A DNA stretch of 64,000 nt from Pohlia nutans (taxonomy: Eukaryota; Streptophyta; Bryopsida; Bryales; Mniaceae), in assembly GCA_022496805.1 (NCBI GenBank), contig CM040085.1, forward strand, positions 32,269,811-32,333,810, given 5' to 3'. Positions 33,635 to 46,594 of the stretch are shown here, piece by piece. The notes below the pieces were generated by a model. That model was not told the DNA's origin. It did no database searches and saw only the letters and a program-made list of their open reading frames with translations. Positions within the stretch are counted from its first letter, which is position 1, and every line of letters begins with the position of its first letter. The position numbers were made by a program, and so were the translations under genes.

Positions 33635-35351
33635 CTACACTGAATGGCGTATTTAGTGTCCTGGGACACTATTTTCAAACCTCCACACTATTGAATTTTA
33701 GGGAGATATAGTGTCCTCGGAAGAAAAATATCAATATGAACACCCAATTCGCTAATTTTGCACTTGGCCATATAATCATGCACTTGGCCCCAAGCGCATT
33801 AAAAAAATAGTTTGAAAAAATCTCTTAAAAACAAAGATTTTTGTCTTTCTACAATCCCCTACACTATAAAGAAACAATTGTTTAATTTATTTCTCATCCT
33901 TATCTTTATCTTTTATTTTATCTTTATCTTTATCTTTATCTTTTCTTTTTCTTTTATCTTGTTTTTTTTCCTTGTCTTCTTTCTTGTCTTCCTCTTGTCT
34001 TCCTTCTTCGTTTTCTTCTAGTCTTCCACCTGTCTTCCTTTTTTTTTCCTTCACCTTGTCAGTTTAAACAATAATTTTTTTTTTAAATAAAAATCAGGGA
34101 GCAAGCTGAATCCAATACAGGCCCTGAAACAAAAAAAACAAAAAAAAAAAAAGTTTTATTTTATTATTATTTTTTTCCCAGATTTTCCGGGCAGGGAGGG
34201 TCCGCGCGCGCGGACCCTACTCTTATTTTGACCCTCCCTCCCTCACTCCCCCCTCTCCCCTATATAAACCTTCTCTCACTCTCCCTCCCTCACACTCTCC
34301 TTCCACCCCTTTTCCTCTCTTGTTCTTCTCCCTCTCTTCCTTCTCCCTTCTCCTCAAGATAAAGGAAGAAGAGAGAGGAGGAAAGAAGTGTGAAGGAGGA
34401 AGAATGTGGGAGGGTTTATATAAGAGAGAGGGGAGAAAAAGGAAAGGAGAGGAGGGAAGGAGAGTGGGTCAAAATAAGAGTAGGGTCCGCGCGCGCAGAC
34501 CCTCCCTGCCCGGAAAATCCGGAAAAAAAAAAAAAAAAAAAAAAAAAAACTTTTTTTTTTTTTTTTTTTTTTTTTTGTTTTTTTTTTTGTTTTCATTTCA
34601 GGGCCTGTATTGGATTCAGCCTGCTCCCTGATTTTATTTTTTTTTAAATTATCGTTTAAACTCCAAAAATGGCAAGGTGAAGAAAAAAAAGGAAGACAAG
34701 TGAAAGACTAGAAGAAAAAGAAGAAGGAAGACAAGAGGAAGACAAGAAAGAAGACAAGGAAAAAAAACAAGATAAAAGAAAAAGAAAAGATAAAGATAAA
34801 GATAAGGATAAAAAATAAAATAAATAATTGTTTCTTTACAATGAAGAGATTGTAGAAAGACAAAAATCCCTGTTTTTTACAAAAAAATTCAAACAAATTT
34901 TTTTAAAGCCAAGTTTGCTCATGAAATGAGTGCACTTGGCCAAGTGCAAAATTAGGGAATTGGGTGTTTATGATAGTGTTCAAATAACATACAACAACTT
35001 TATAATAATTATGGCCTGCCACCTCATGTCACTCCCATTACTTGGAAAAAACATGGCACTCTCAATGAAAGTAAGAATAACAAGTGGCAAACTTCTATAT
35101 ATGTAATGTCAAGGGATATTATTTTTCTATACCTCTAAATCGCCATATTTGTGTAATTGGGAATTTCTGCCATATTGGGACTCTTTAAAATCTACATTGG
35201 TATAGAATTTCTCTCTAAATCTATGCCAATTGCAGATTTCAAAGAGTCCCCATACGGCAGATATTCCCAATTAAATGAATGTGACGATTTAAATGAATTG
35301 TGGTAAAAGACATCAATTCTCCTTGGACACTAAATACACCATTCACTGTAG
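33635..35351. mobile_element. Giant foldback element, ~1.7 kb
   Basis: Outer inverted ends: CTACACTGAATGGCGTATTT at 33635 and the inverse of CTACAGTGAATGGTGTATTT ending at 35351. Inside, arms of roughly 600 bp (about 33737-34345 and 34350-34975) mirror each other: a TTTATCT-rich tract, CCGCGCGCG, CTATATAAACC and long A/T runs all appear inverted. The long Lys-rich, Phe-rich and Arg/Gly-rich frames at 34320-34650 are products of low-complexity DNA. Confidence 0.75.
35136..35291. repeat. 156-bp palindromic hairpin inside the foldback
   Basis: Arms begin TAAATCG and end CGATTTA; the middle has GGGACTCTTT and its inverse AAAGAGTCCC. It is confined to the right arm, so it is a later nested hairpin MITE or local inversion. 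Confidence 0.65.
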
Positions 35352-35683
35352 CTACAATAACTTTTGTAGTGGGAAAAAACTTGTATGAGTTACATCCTAT
35401 TGATGAAAGTTTTTTAATGCTCTTATCAATGATAAATAAATACTTTTGTAGAAAAAATAATTCATGCCTATTTTTTGTTCATGCTTTTCATCGTATACAT
35501 ATGTTAGGCTTCGTTTTGTTATATATATATTACAAAAAGAAGCCTAACACAAGAAAACCATATATAGGGGTATTGATTTGAAAGTGATGCACGCACATTA
35601 TTCCTCGCTTTTAAAACTAAATGCACCCCCCAGGTTTTGGTCACACATTGCACGTACAACGTGTCTTGTATCATAAATTTTAA

Positions 35684-36251
35684 CCCCTAAAAGTCCTCAC
35701 CCATGTCCAAATTGGGCAGTTTTGCAAAGATGTATTATAAAATGCAATTAAGAGGGACATTTTGAACTTGATATATGAATGAAAGTTGTACATTACAAAT
35801 TTTAGATTCTATTCATACGGTTAGATCTGCAATTGCTATCACCAATATTTGTTTATAAAATTTGAAACTCAAAATTCAAAATTCTTTTGTAATTTGATTA
35901 AGAATAGGATATTGACAATTTGTGAATGGAATGTGTTGTGATGGCTTGAAATGCAATACTCATAGTGTACTGTTTTTTGGAGATTTTTTGGTTGCTTAAT
36001 ATTATGAGTTGAATTTTTCAAGAGCACTTTTAGACTAAAATCTTTGAAACTTTTGGTGAAACACTGCAACATGAAATGAGACATAGAAGTTTCACAAATC
36101 ATCAACTTTTTAATCGGATCACACGTGCATGAAACTAACTTTCCATAGAAAATTTAGTAAAGATTTCACACTCCGAAAAATGCATGATGGATGAGAAAAC
36201 AAAGTTTGTTTCTGTTATCGTGTAAAATATGCATGGTTGGGTAGTTAGGGC
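35684..36251 (+). mobile_element. TTAA-element family 2, copy, 568 bp
   Basis: TTAA at 35680-35683 and 36252-36255. The left end is CCCCTAAAAGTCC; the right end has decayed to TAGTTAGGGC. The hairpin CGTGTA-AAATA-TGCATG (36219-36235, two G-T pairs) is exactly 16 nt from the right end. Confidence 0.8.
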
Positions 36252-38915
36252 TTAAAGAAATGAGGGAATGCAGCTAAATTAAGAAGGAAGTGGGTTATTA
36301 TCTTTGTGATTATAGTTTTTAGTTTTTGCAACATTTAAAAAAATTTAAATATTTGACTAAAATGCAATTTTTCTAATTTTTTGCACTTATCTTTTAGTTT
36401 GAACTCAAATGATAACTGCTGAAACTTTCAAGTATCCAAAATAACAAATCTAGAGTTAATCTTTTGAAAGTATAGCTCTATAGTAAACGGGCTACATCTT
36501 TTGTGCAAGGGGAATTTTAAAATAGAAAATCTCATGTCTACCCCATTGATGCAAAGAAGGTTCTACCGGTATTGCACCCATATTTTGAAACCTTTAGAAG
36601 CATTCTTCTAACTTTTTTTTGGTGGAATCTCATCTCCATCAAGTTTTTAAAAATGGGTTAATGTTGATTTATTTTTTTGAAGACTTTTACTATTTAAGAA
36701 AACCAAACATCGAAGTATCCAGTTATCAAAAGAAAGCCATTAACCCGTAAATGTCCAAGGAGGGTCTTCCACCCAAAACTGCTTCATTTTGGATTCCTTT
36801 TGTTGAGGATCTTTGAATGCTCTCTAAAACCCATTCTTCACATTCCAATTATAGGATCTTGCACTCATATGCCTCATTAACCAAACCTCAAAATTGAAAA
36901 ACATTTGAAAGTATAGATGTGAAGATAATAGAAAATGAAGTTGTGATTTTGAAATTTCAGGCCGTGAAAAATCCGGGCACCCTTGCTTTTATGGGCTCCC
37001 AAACAAAAAAACAAAAAAACAAAAAAACAAAAAAAAACCTAAAATGATGTGTCATTTTTGACCTATCTTCAAGATGAGGTAGTTTATAAGATGCATGATT
37101 GAATTTGACAAGATGTTCAACTTGCCAGCATTTTTTTGAAACCTTGTAATGGATGGCAGTGATGAACGGAAACAAGAGATTTTGGCCAAATAGGATTATC
37201 CCTTCAACTCTTTTTCAATTGGAAGAGCCCACAATTCATGGCATGCAACCGGTGTGGGTTGGACAAAAGCTCCTTTGATGCGCCCAATGAATCTCATTGG
37301 CCTAGATCTTTCGGCAAACCTACCCGAAGTGTTAAATATGATTTTAACATTGAAATGTTTTGCTTTGAAAAATTCCCCGAAGTGGAGTATTGATTGTATG
37401 GACGTAGTTCCAATTGTATAGGAAAGAAGACTTGTTTACGTATGGAATTGTGTTTTTTTATTTTGATTTTGTTTTCTTTTTTGGACCTGGGCAACCTTGA
37501 AAATGGGCAACTACCAAAAGATGGACTTTTTGGAGCTTAGGATTAACTTGTTCTGTGCATAACTTTTGCATAATTTCTTTTAAGCCTAAAATTTTGGAAA
37601 TTCAATATTTTTAATGTTATGCAAATTTTTCACATTTTAGTTTATTTTATTATATGCTTTTTCCGAAAAGCTCATAGTACTTCCAATACTACCACCAAAA
37701 TGACCAAATGCAACAATAGTGTTTCATGCTTTTACCCTCTAAATAATACTCTATAAATTCCTAACCTATTCATACATTGTCTTCAGGGGGTGCACTCCCT
37801 CTTATATTTTGCATTCACGTGCGTTCAGGACTTATTTACTGGGGGGCTATTTACCTTGCGGAAAAAATTATAAGGTCTGGTGTTTTTCAAAATAAAGGTA
37901 AATGCTTGTATTTTAATACACCCTATTAGTAATTATAAATTTTTGGGGGAATCATTAAAAATACCCTATTTTACTTATACTGAATTTTTTTTCTTTATAC
38001 CCCAAGTAACCAGTTTTTTGACTACACCCCATTATTTTTTTCTCAAAGCCCAAATGCTGTCCATTTTTTTCTTCCACTCCATTTTTTTTTGTTTTGTAAG
38101 CGACATTTTTTTTTCATGAAGGAAATTTCTCTTCTTACAACCATGAATTGTGAAGTTCAACCATAATGCTAAATTCACATGAACTAAATCAAAACAATAA
38201 ACTTAAGGCAAAGGCATGCAACTGAAACATTGTCTTAGACTGTAAAAATAATATTCAAAACAAGCAGTACTCCCACAAGCCAACGCTCCTTGCAAATTGC
38301 AATCCAGAGATCATCAACAATAATGCCAAAAAACTAAGAATACAGAAACTCCAAACTTTAAGTTATGGTGCAGAAAAGAGACCCCATTGAACCACAATTG
38401 CTTGAACCCTAACCTCCTCCAACAAGCCACAATGGAACCAAAATCCCTAACGTTCACTACTCAAGCAATCTCCAACTGCGCGCTGTAGAAAATTGGAAAG
38501 AAGATTGCAATTCAAATAGCGCGCTAAAATTTTCCCTCCCGGCACGTAGGTAGAGAACATTAATTCTACATTGGATACATTGGCTCAGTAACGTTCAAGC
38601 CAGCCAGCTTGCGAAGTCATCCATTCAAGCTTTTTCAACAGAAAATTACCTCTTTTCATCCGCTAGCACAAACTCTACCGTAGACTCACTACCCCTAGTA
38701 ATTGTTTTAACGCTATTTTACATGTATTGACTAGATAAAAGAGACCATTACATGTGATGGTATTTTACATGTACACAAGTTTCACTATTTAAAAACCCCC
38801 TATATTATATGTACGGTTTTTGCAAAATTTATCTACAATGAATATATTAGACCCTATTTTCTTATCTCACGTTGATTCTACGATTTTTGGCATTGCGCCC
38901 CCCGAGACACTGTTC
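36252..38915. other. Spacer with a lone TTAA-element end and simple repeats
   Basis: At 36740-36743 a TTAA is followed by CCCGTAAATGTCC, and at the canonical 16-nt spacing by GGGT-CTTCC-ACCC (36762-36774); the partner end was not found. A (CAAAAAAA)n tract lies near 37000-37040. No gene. Confidence 0.45.
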
Positions 38916-40891
38916 AAATAATGCATGATAAAGTGCAGTGTAGTACTCTTGCACTTCTTAATGAGCCCAATACAATAACTTTTGTTTAATAAATAATATT
39001 AAGTATATTATTACTTATCAATTTATTCACTATATAATTAACTATATTCCATTGTCATAGGCCCAACTGCCCCAACATTTAGGGGTTGATTATATCGATT
39101 ATACTTTTACAGGTGCACAACAAAATGATTCAACATACTTAGGTCGATTCTTCTTTATCCATTATTTTTCTTCATTTTCAAATGTTGCAAAATAACACCT
39201 CACAATCCAATTATAAAGATTGAGACCATAACTTGAAGAACCTTTATGAATTATTATTAAATTATTTGGAACCAGCTTGTGAATGATTGTGTGACAGACA
39301 TGTTGAATTACTGAATCATTGAAATTCACAAAATTAATCATTCATAGAGCCCTAAGAATGACCAGCTGAGCTCATGCATGACTTGAAATGTGAGTATGGC
39401 ATGTCCAGTCCTGTCAAGCCCGGTCTGCCTTGAATGAGTTCCTTCTCCTTCAATTGAATGGCAGGAGTTCTCAAAATCCAAATGAATCCTCCCGACCGTC
39501 TGTCTGTCGTTGTCCCAATATTCTCACAGAGAGCTCCTTCAATTACTCCGCTCCCAGTGGACATCCCATAAGCTAACCTTCCGTTTCATTGTGAGTCCCA
39601 TTTCCTTCCTTCTGCTTCACCTCACAGCTCGATCGCTAGTGCTCACAGAATCGAATTCCGTTCATGATGGAAACGTTCGTCGATCGACGCATGCAAGCTC
39701 GCCCAAGATTACCTCGACCGGTCTGTCAAAGAAAATGAGCACCAACTGAAGGAGTTGCTGTCACTCCGAATTTGCATCTTTGAAGAAGGAATCTGAATCA
39801 CGAGTTGAAATAAAGCGATCAATGCCGGAGAAACGAAGATGATGCTAAAGATGTTGAAGCCGGAGGACGAGGAGAACGTACGAGGCATCACCCCACGGCC
39901 GAAAAGATGACACGGAGCCGCGGCATTGCTTACATGAAGGTTAATACAGTCACTTTCGTTTTCGTTCAATCGGTCAAACTGCAGAAATTAAACTGGACGA
40001 TTGTTGTAGATCTACATACCTAAATGGTCATATATGTCAAAACATTTCGTGTTTCAAATTAATTGTGACACCCAAATGCAGAGACAGAGCTCTGACAACT
40101 CAGAATGATTGTTCCAACAATGGAATTATAGTTTCAGAGGTTGAAACTCTTAATTTCTCATTTGCAATCGCCATGCATGATTTATAATTGATGGACAGAT
40201 CAAGAGGCACTCTACTTAGTTTCAAGAAAATCATCTTCAGGAGTATTTTCTAGGGTTTAGGGATTAGGGTTTGTATGACAACCCTAAACCCTTCAAAGCA
40301 ACATGTATGAGACGCTATGGCCAAGATGGAATGCGAGAACAATTATTTGGAATCTTCCTTCAAGGCTGCTTTGAGTGCTTTCACTAACTAAAGGTATGTA
40401 CAGTCTTATATCAAAAGAGAGCCCTTCAATCTAAGATTTATTGTCCATCTTAAACACACGATCTGAGAGTGAGTCCGTGAGAACTGATTCAATAGAATTT
40501 CCCTGTGTGCAATTTCCATGTATCATAAAATGAGCAGGACTCATAATCCAGTTCTGAATGTTCAAATATAAAAAATCCCATTTGTACATGATAAACAATT
40601 GAAGTTACAACAAAGTTCAACATTTTATTGATTTTCAGATGAAGAACTTACAGTGACTGTTTTGAAAGTGAAGAATTATATATACAAGACAATTGATGAC
40701 TGTAATGATGTGATTTCAAAAGACTGAAATAGTGAGTAATAACTCAAGAGCATGTTGTTACAGTTTGTGATGTGATTCGATGTCACATGATCTATGTGTA
40801 CTGACACAAGTTTTGTATATTACACTTGAATTGCTCGTAATTACAAATTACTCAAGATTGGCAATTATGTGTAGAGACTTTTTAGTTTCAT

Positions 40892-41269
40892 CTAGGCTGC
40901 CGTTGCAGCTGCACTTTGGTGCTGAGGCCACGTACAGTTAGTTGAGATCTTGTTCAACTTGGCATATGTGTATTTTTCTGCATAATGGCTGAGGATGGAT
41001 TGTGAAGCTTTCCTCTTCTTGTTGCCATGGTTGTTGGCAGCAACGGAGCTAGACTGGGCTTGCTGAGCCTGCTTGATCCTCTTGAGAGAAATCACCAACC
41101 TGATGCCCTTGGTGGGCTTCTGATCATCTTGGGAAGGCAACTTGACTTGGAGGCTGGGGACAAACTCATCGTCTTCGGGAATTGTCTCCAGCGGGTTGCA
41201 CCAGTCGTGGCACACTCTTGTGCACCACCTGTGCACGGAGCACTTGTGGAACATCCTTCCACGAGCCAT
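40892..41269 (-). CDS. 125-aa Cys/His-rich basic protein, copy 1
   Basis: ATG 41269 to TAG. The N-terminus is rich in Cys and His: FHKCSVHRWCTRVCHDWC, a plausible compact metal-binding knot. It is followed by an acidic patch ETIPEDDEFVP, a middle KGIRLVISLKRIKQ, a Gln/Ser/Ala linker, a basic NKKRKA stretch (possible nuclear signal) and an Ala-rich end. No family recognised. The protein is identical to that at 51123-51500. It lies in unit B behind the same promoter and leader that unit A uses for the double Dof-like gene, so its expression may follow the same controls. Confidence 0.6.
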   Translation of the reverse strand: MARGRMFHKCSVHRWCTRVCHDWCNPLETIPEDDEFVPSLQVKLPSQDDQKPTKGIRLVISLKRIKQAQQAQSSSVAANNHGNKKRKASQSILSHYAEKYTYAKLNKISTNCTWPQHQSAAATAA

Positions 41270-41640
41270 TTTATGTAACTATGATGCTTCAATCTGCTTC
41301 TAGCGGCTATTGCCGGCCTGACGTATTGAGTAAACGGAGACTCACTGCGAGAATGGCTGGAGAATTATGTAGAATGCCGGAGGGAGGAAATGGGAGGGCG
41401 GCTATAAAATGTAGAATTGCCGAAGCAAGAGTCGCAGGTCTCGATGTTGATCACATATGTCACTCACAACATACATACTTAGATCGAGCGCAGTAGTGAC
41501 ACTCAAAAGTCGCCTAGCCTGCAGGAAGAACAGGAGCAAGAGAGCAAGAGAGCAAGAGAGCAAGTGAGGACGAGAGAAAGGGATGTGGAATTCATGAGCA
41601 GAGAATGCGCGACTATTTATACTGTTGGGGCAACGAGGCA
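41270..41640 (-). promoter_or_regulatory. Promoter and leader of the 125-aa gene, unit B
   Basis: On the minus strand TATAAATAG lies at 41613-41621, then a leader of about 320 nt to the ATG. Homology with the unit A leader begins about 20 nt upstream of this ATG, so the switch between the two gene types is near the start codon. Confidence 0.55.
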
Positions 41641-43719
41641 AATGGTGGGCTTGAAAGTCGACTTGAGGGCCGAACTGAAGTTCGCTGTGCGTGCGGCAGC
41701 CATTCGAGTGTTCTAGACTGTCCGATTTAATAGATCCATCGTGACCGTCCATTTCGTTCAATCACTTTATTCCGATCCTTCCACTCGCCCGTTCCATTGG
41801 ACAGACTGTGTAATGGGTATAGTATGTCAGTAAACCCCATCCTGACTATGTACACGGATGAAAATCATCCATTCATATCCATTTGTCGCTCCAGCTAATG
41901 AACTTGTTTCGTAGCTTTCGACGACAGAAAATGTGTGGAATACCATGTATTTATTATCCTAGACTACTGTACTTGGTCGCCAAGTTTGGTATAAAATAGT
42001 GATGAATTTAATAGAAGCTCTAGTCTTTTGGAAATTAATTTTTCAATAAGATTATATTGTGTGTGTGTTTAAAAAGAGAACCTCCTCAGAACTTGACATT
42101 TGTTGTAAAGCGATTCTCCAAAAAAATTAATGATTCAACATTAGCTGCCCATCCAAACGGTCGTGTACGGCGTGCAATTTTCAATGGCCAAAGTCTTTGG
42201 TATCGTTTTTCTTACGTTCATCTCTGCAAGTAAGCTAGTTTTTCAAGCCTATGTTTGATCGGTTGTAAGGAATACCACATTAGGGCTGGTGTCATGGCTA
42301 CCTTGGAGATTACTATGGACTGTCATCATTCACTTTTCAAATATTTCCATTATAATTTCATCCTAATTTCAAAAACAATTGGTTATCATGTATTGTTTCA
42401 TGGAAGTTCATTGAGATCGATGAAGTAATCCATCTCCAATCCTTAAATGGCCAAGGGTTTAATTCTTAAAAGGCCCTTGGGGTCCCTCTCTACAACGTGT
42501 ATTTAGCATTATAATTGTTCTATCGTGGTTTAAAATGTGAATTGTGATATATTGTTTTATACATATCATCATGATTGTTAATTTTACTTTGTACTGAAAA
42601 GTGTTTGGTCCCTGTTATTTTGATGAAACACCACCGAATACAGAGTATACTATACAATTGCAAAGGACTCTCGGGCCGTTCCAGGGCTAAGCCAAATGCA
42701 AATGTCTTACATACAAAATACTCACATTGCGACATTGATGAAGGTTATTTAAAAGTAGAAAAATGAAAGAGGTGATTGCAAGATTGATCACTCTTATCTT
42801 TGTTTCACATGTTTTGTGCTAGATCTAGTTTACCGTAGAACCAAGCAATCGTCCCTCAAATGCTGAAATGCTTTTGAGGGATACTGAAATATAATAGAGT
42901 TTTAAATAAAATCAAAATAAATGTTATTGTGTTGTATAGTACACTTGAATTTTAAAGGGGGCCACCTTTGTGAAATTAGAAACACACGTGAGTGTAAAGG
43001 ATTTTAAATGGGGGCTATCACATAATTGGAATATTCTAAGTATATTCTACACATATTCTTGATTTATTTCCTATTGGAATTGAAAGCATATTATATTACA
43101 TCTAAGTTTTAATAATTAGGTAGAAATATTATGTTGCGATGATTGAATTAGAGCTTATATTTGATTTCAAATTGTTTTCTAAATTTTGACAATGATCCCT
43201 TGGGCTAGAATTCATGTCTTATTTGGCAATTTGAGGGTTGTGAGTATTATTTTAAGGCCAAAAATGTGTATTTTGAGCTGAAATTTTGGAGAATGAGTTT
43301 TCATAGTTTTTTTTCAACTATTGCGTAAAGGAACTCCAAAAACCATAGTTTGTCCATCATGTGTGCTTTTGCGTAGTAAACGAATTTCAACATCTCATGA
43401 TGTGGAGGGAAAATTTTATATTCAGAAGGATTTTGTGCAACTGGAACTTGCTACAGTTGGCCACAATGGCCAAACAATATTTTATTTTATTCAATTATTT
43501 TTTGGTTTTTATAAATTAAAACATTAAAGTAGGTATTTCTTTTATAGTTAGAAGTTTCTTGTTTTTATGATTTTGCTACTTAGAAAATTATTATATGCAC
43601 TATTTTATAAAGGGAACTTATAGTCAACATCTTATTATGAGTCTAACCAATATCCATGTTTATAAATTTTCTATGAAATTGTTTGTTCTATATGTAAAGT
43701 GACTCCAAAGAAATTGCCC
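41641..43719. other. Right half of unit B, non-coding
   Basis: Matches unit A 27791-30240 apart from the 411-bp insertion there. No conserved frame. Confidence 0.5.
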
Positions 43720-43721
43720 TA

Positions 43722-44023
43722 AGGTAACAATACCTTACCAGCTGAGCCTATTTACACACATAAAATAGAAAACCTTTTTAGTGGGTCTTAATAACAAGTT
43801 GAAGAGGATTTGAATGCACTTTAGCATACATTATTTGGACACCGTATAAATAAGTTATGAATTTCAAAAGTGTTGACTGTAGGTTGACCTTAAAGCGACC
43901 CTAAACTCTTATGTTCAGATTGTGCACATTCTCATCAACAGTAGGGTGTCAGAATCTACTTACTATGGAAGTTTAAAGCTATGGACGCTTTAAGGAAATG
44001 GTCGCGTTTAGATATAGTTACTT
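43722..44023. mobile_element. 302-bp MITE with TA target duplication
   Basis: Unit A has GCCCTAGAGGG (near 30250). Unit B has the same site split as GCCC-TA-element-TA-GAGGG. Short inverted ends AGGTAAC / GTTACTT. TA duplication indicates a Tc1/mariner-type MITE. Confidence 0.85.
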
Positions 44024-44075
44024 TAGAGGGATAAAAATTCAACAAACGGATTAGGTCATTCTTGTAATTATTTAA

Positions 44076-44866
44076 CCCCTACATTCCCAAAGGATCTTGT
44101 TAAGAAACTAGCTCGGAAATATGACGTGTTATAATGTTCATCGCACTCAACTTCTATGAGTTACAATCCTTAAATATATGTAGAGCACAAGTGCACAACA
44201 ACAAGACAACATCCATACGGTTAAATTTTGGAAAATGTTATGAATTTTTTTATAATCATTTTATAAGAATTATCTTTGAAAATTCATAAAAACTACAATG
44301 TTAGTCGTTTGGACTTGAAATCAAGTATGATAGATCAAAAACATTAGCTTTATATGGTGGTTACCTTGTTCATGTTATGGCTATTTGAAATCATATTTGG
44401 TATAAAACCTGAAAATATTGTTTTAGACTGATTTCAAAATTTGTAACAATTTGAGATATTGTCATTGTGAGGATTTTGGACTAAAATTTGTAGATAACTT
44501 TTTGGTTCTTTTCCGGAAAAGGGTTGATGAGATTCAAAATATACAAAGAAAAAGAAGTCATCCTCAAAATTTGTTTTATATTGCAAAAGTTATGGACATT
44601 TAAAGTTGGCTGAAATTTTGGTACCTTTGAAATGTTGGATCGACCAAATATGGTCGGTTCAGCAATTAGAGGTTGGGACATAAGTGCCTTTGCGGCCCTT
44701 CCTAAACTAAAGAAATTTCCTTTTTTAGTTGAAAATAACCAAATCTAAAATTTAATTCTAATATTGGTGTAGAATATTTTAAATTGGTGAGAGGAATTAA
44801 ACTGCCTTCACATTTATGAGCTGAAATTTTGGGGCGACCGTATTTAGTCGCCTAGGGAGTTCGGGG
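44076..44866. mobile_element. TTAA-element family 3, copy 2, 791 bp
   Basis: Clean TTAA at 44072-44075 and 44867-44870. Left end CCCCTACATT, right end GAGTTCGGGG. A hairpin around CGAC...GTCG (44835-44850) ends exactly 16 nt from the right terminus, with a loop shortened to 4 nt. Confidence 0.85.
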
Positions 44867-46039
44867 TTAATGTTTGATGTTTAGAAATTACCAATATGGC
44901 TAGATTTACAAATTTAGTTTTTAGTTTTGATTTCATATGCAAAACATATTCTTCCTCATTTTTGAAGTTTTTTTTCCTATTTTTGGTTTTAGACTCTAAC
45001 CTTGGAATTTTGATGTAATTGACGAAAATTATATATTGTACCATAAGAGAAAATAGTCAAAGCATTCATGGCACAAACATCCCAACTTTCTTGAAATAGT
45101 AAATTTTCTATCACTAGAACGATGTTGAGGCATTCTACTTTGACACATTTTTAAGGGTAGGGTTCCGGGTAGGGTTTTGTTTTGTTAGACAAGATTTAAA
45201 TTAAATTGGAAATAGACCTGATTTTCTTATTACATATCCTAGTCTAACCCAGGTTGGGCAAAAATATGCTTAATAACTATTTTAACGTGTCTAAAATTTT
45301 AGGCAAATTTGTAGGAAAGATTTGAAAAGTGTAGGCATTCTTTATGAGTAATCTTGAAAATTTTAGGCATTGCTACACAAAGTCGTTGCAAATCATTCAT
45401 TTAGTGCAACTTACAATAGTTCAGGGCAAATCTTGAATTTTACTTAATACCTTACCTTGTCACATTCATTGTGTAATTTATGAGATTCAAGGTATTGTAG
45501 TTTGTGACTTTATGAGATATTAGGTACAAACCTCCTCTAACTTCTGATCTTGAGAAAATATGGGGTAAAATAAATATTATTTTTGCAATTTTGCATAACT
45601 TGGGAGTAGCCAATGGTAATAATCTATTTTTAAAATTATATTTTTTATTCATCAAGGCACTTTATAGAATAAGCACAATGATCATAAAATGATTGATTGG
45701 ATTTGTAAGGGTGGACACTTGACAAGTTTACTACATCAAAGTGCTTAATTAGAAATAGTATGTCAAGTTCATGGAATTCAATTAAGATTTGGAGAAACAT
45801 ATACATAATTCAATGACAACCACAAGATATTACCTGACACTCCTAATTAAAATGTGTGTTTGAATATTAAAATATAGGTAGATTAAATTTTTCGATGTTG
45901 ATTTGCAAATTCAAATTGGACAATTGCAATTATTCTTTAACTTTGTTACACTTAGAAATCTTATAATCACTTTATGATCGAATTTATTTTATGATCATTT
46001 ACTATCATTCTTTTCGTACAAGCATATCTATTATATTAA

Positions 46040-46590
46040 CCCTAAATGTTCTCAGCCTTTTCCAGATAAAATGCAACTAAGAGGCATATTTTGAAGTTGA
46101 TGAATGAATTGAAGTTTTACATCATAAATTTTTTATTCTTTCCATAGAATTAGATTTGTGATTGCAATCACCAATATTTTTGTATAAAACTTGAAACTTA
46201 AAATTCAAACTTTTGTTGTAATTCCATTACAAATAAGACATTGCCAATTAGTGGATGTAATTTGTTGTGATGGGTTGAAATGTAATGCTCTAAATGTAGT
46301 GATTTTTGGGGACATTTTGGTTGCTTAATTTTGTGAGTTGAATTTTTCAAGAGCGCTTTTGAACTAAGATCTTAGAAAGTTTTGGTGAATCACTACAACA
46401 TGAAAGGAGGCATAAGAAATTAAGAATTCAAAAATCATCCCTTTTCTAATGCGTTCACAAATGCGTGAAACTAACTTTCCATATAATCTAAAACAATCAA
46501 TCCACACTGGAAAATGCGCATGTCAAATGAGAATTATTAATTTTTGATTTTGTACATCATCGAGGAAATGGATGGTCAGATGTTTAGGGG
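46040..46590 (+). mobile_element. TTAA-element family 2, copy, 551 bp
   Basis: TTAA at 46036-46039 and 46591-46594. Ends CCCTAAATGTTC and AGATGTTTAGGGG. Hairpin CATCGA-GGAAA-TGGATG (46558-46574; 5 of 6 pairs) lies 16 nt from the right end. Confidence 0.85.
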
Positions 46591-46594
46591 TTAA

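Larger units (their letters stand above)
38916..45955. repeat. Repeated unit, copy B
   Basis: Counterpart of unit A. It carries the 125-aa ORF instead of the double Dof-like gene. It lacks the family-1 TTAA element (near 39225) and the insertions found in A at 29566 and 31798. It has its own insertion at 43722-44023. Confidence 0.85.

Noticed and set aside
34320..34647. Lys-, Phe- and Arg/Gly-rich open frames
   Set aside because: Produced by poly-A/T and purine tracts of the foldback element.
41027..41496. Plus-strand frames of 83 and 104 aa repeated exactly at 51258-51727
   Set aside because: They overlap the minus-strand 125-aa ORF and its leader; repetition follows from the near-identical B and C DNA.
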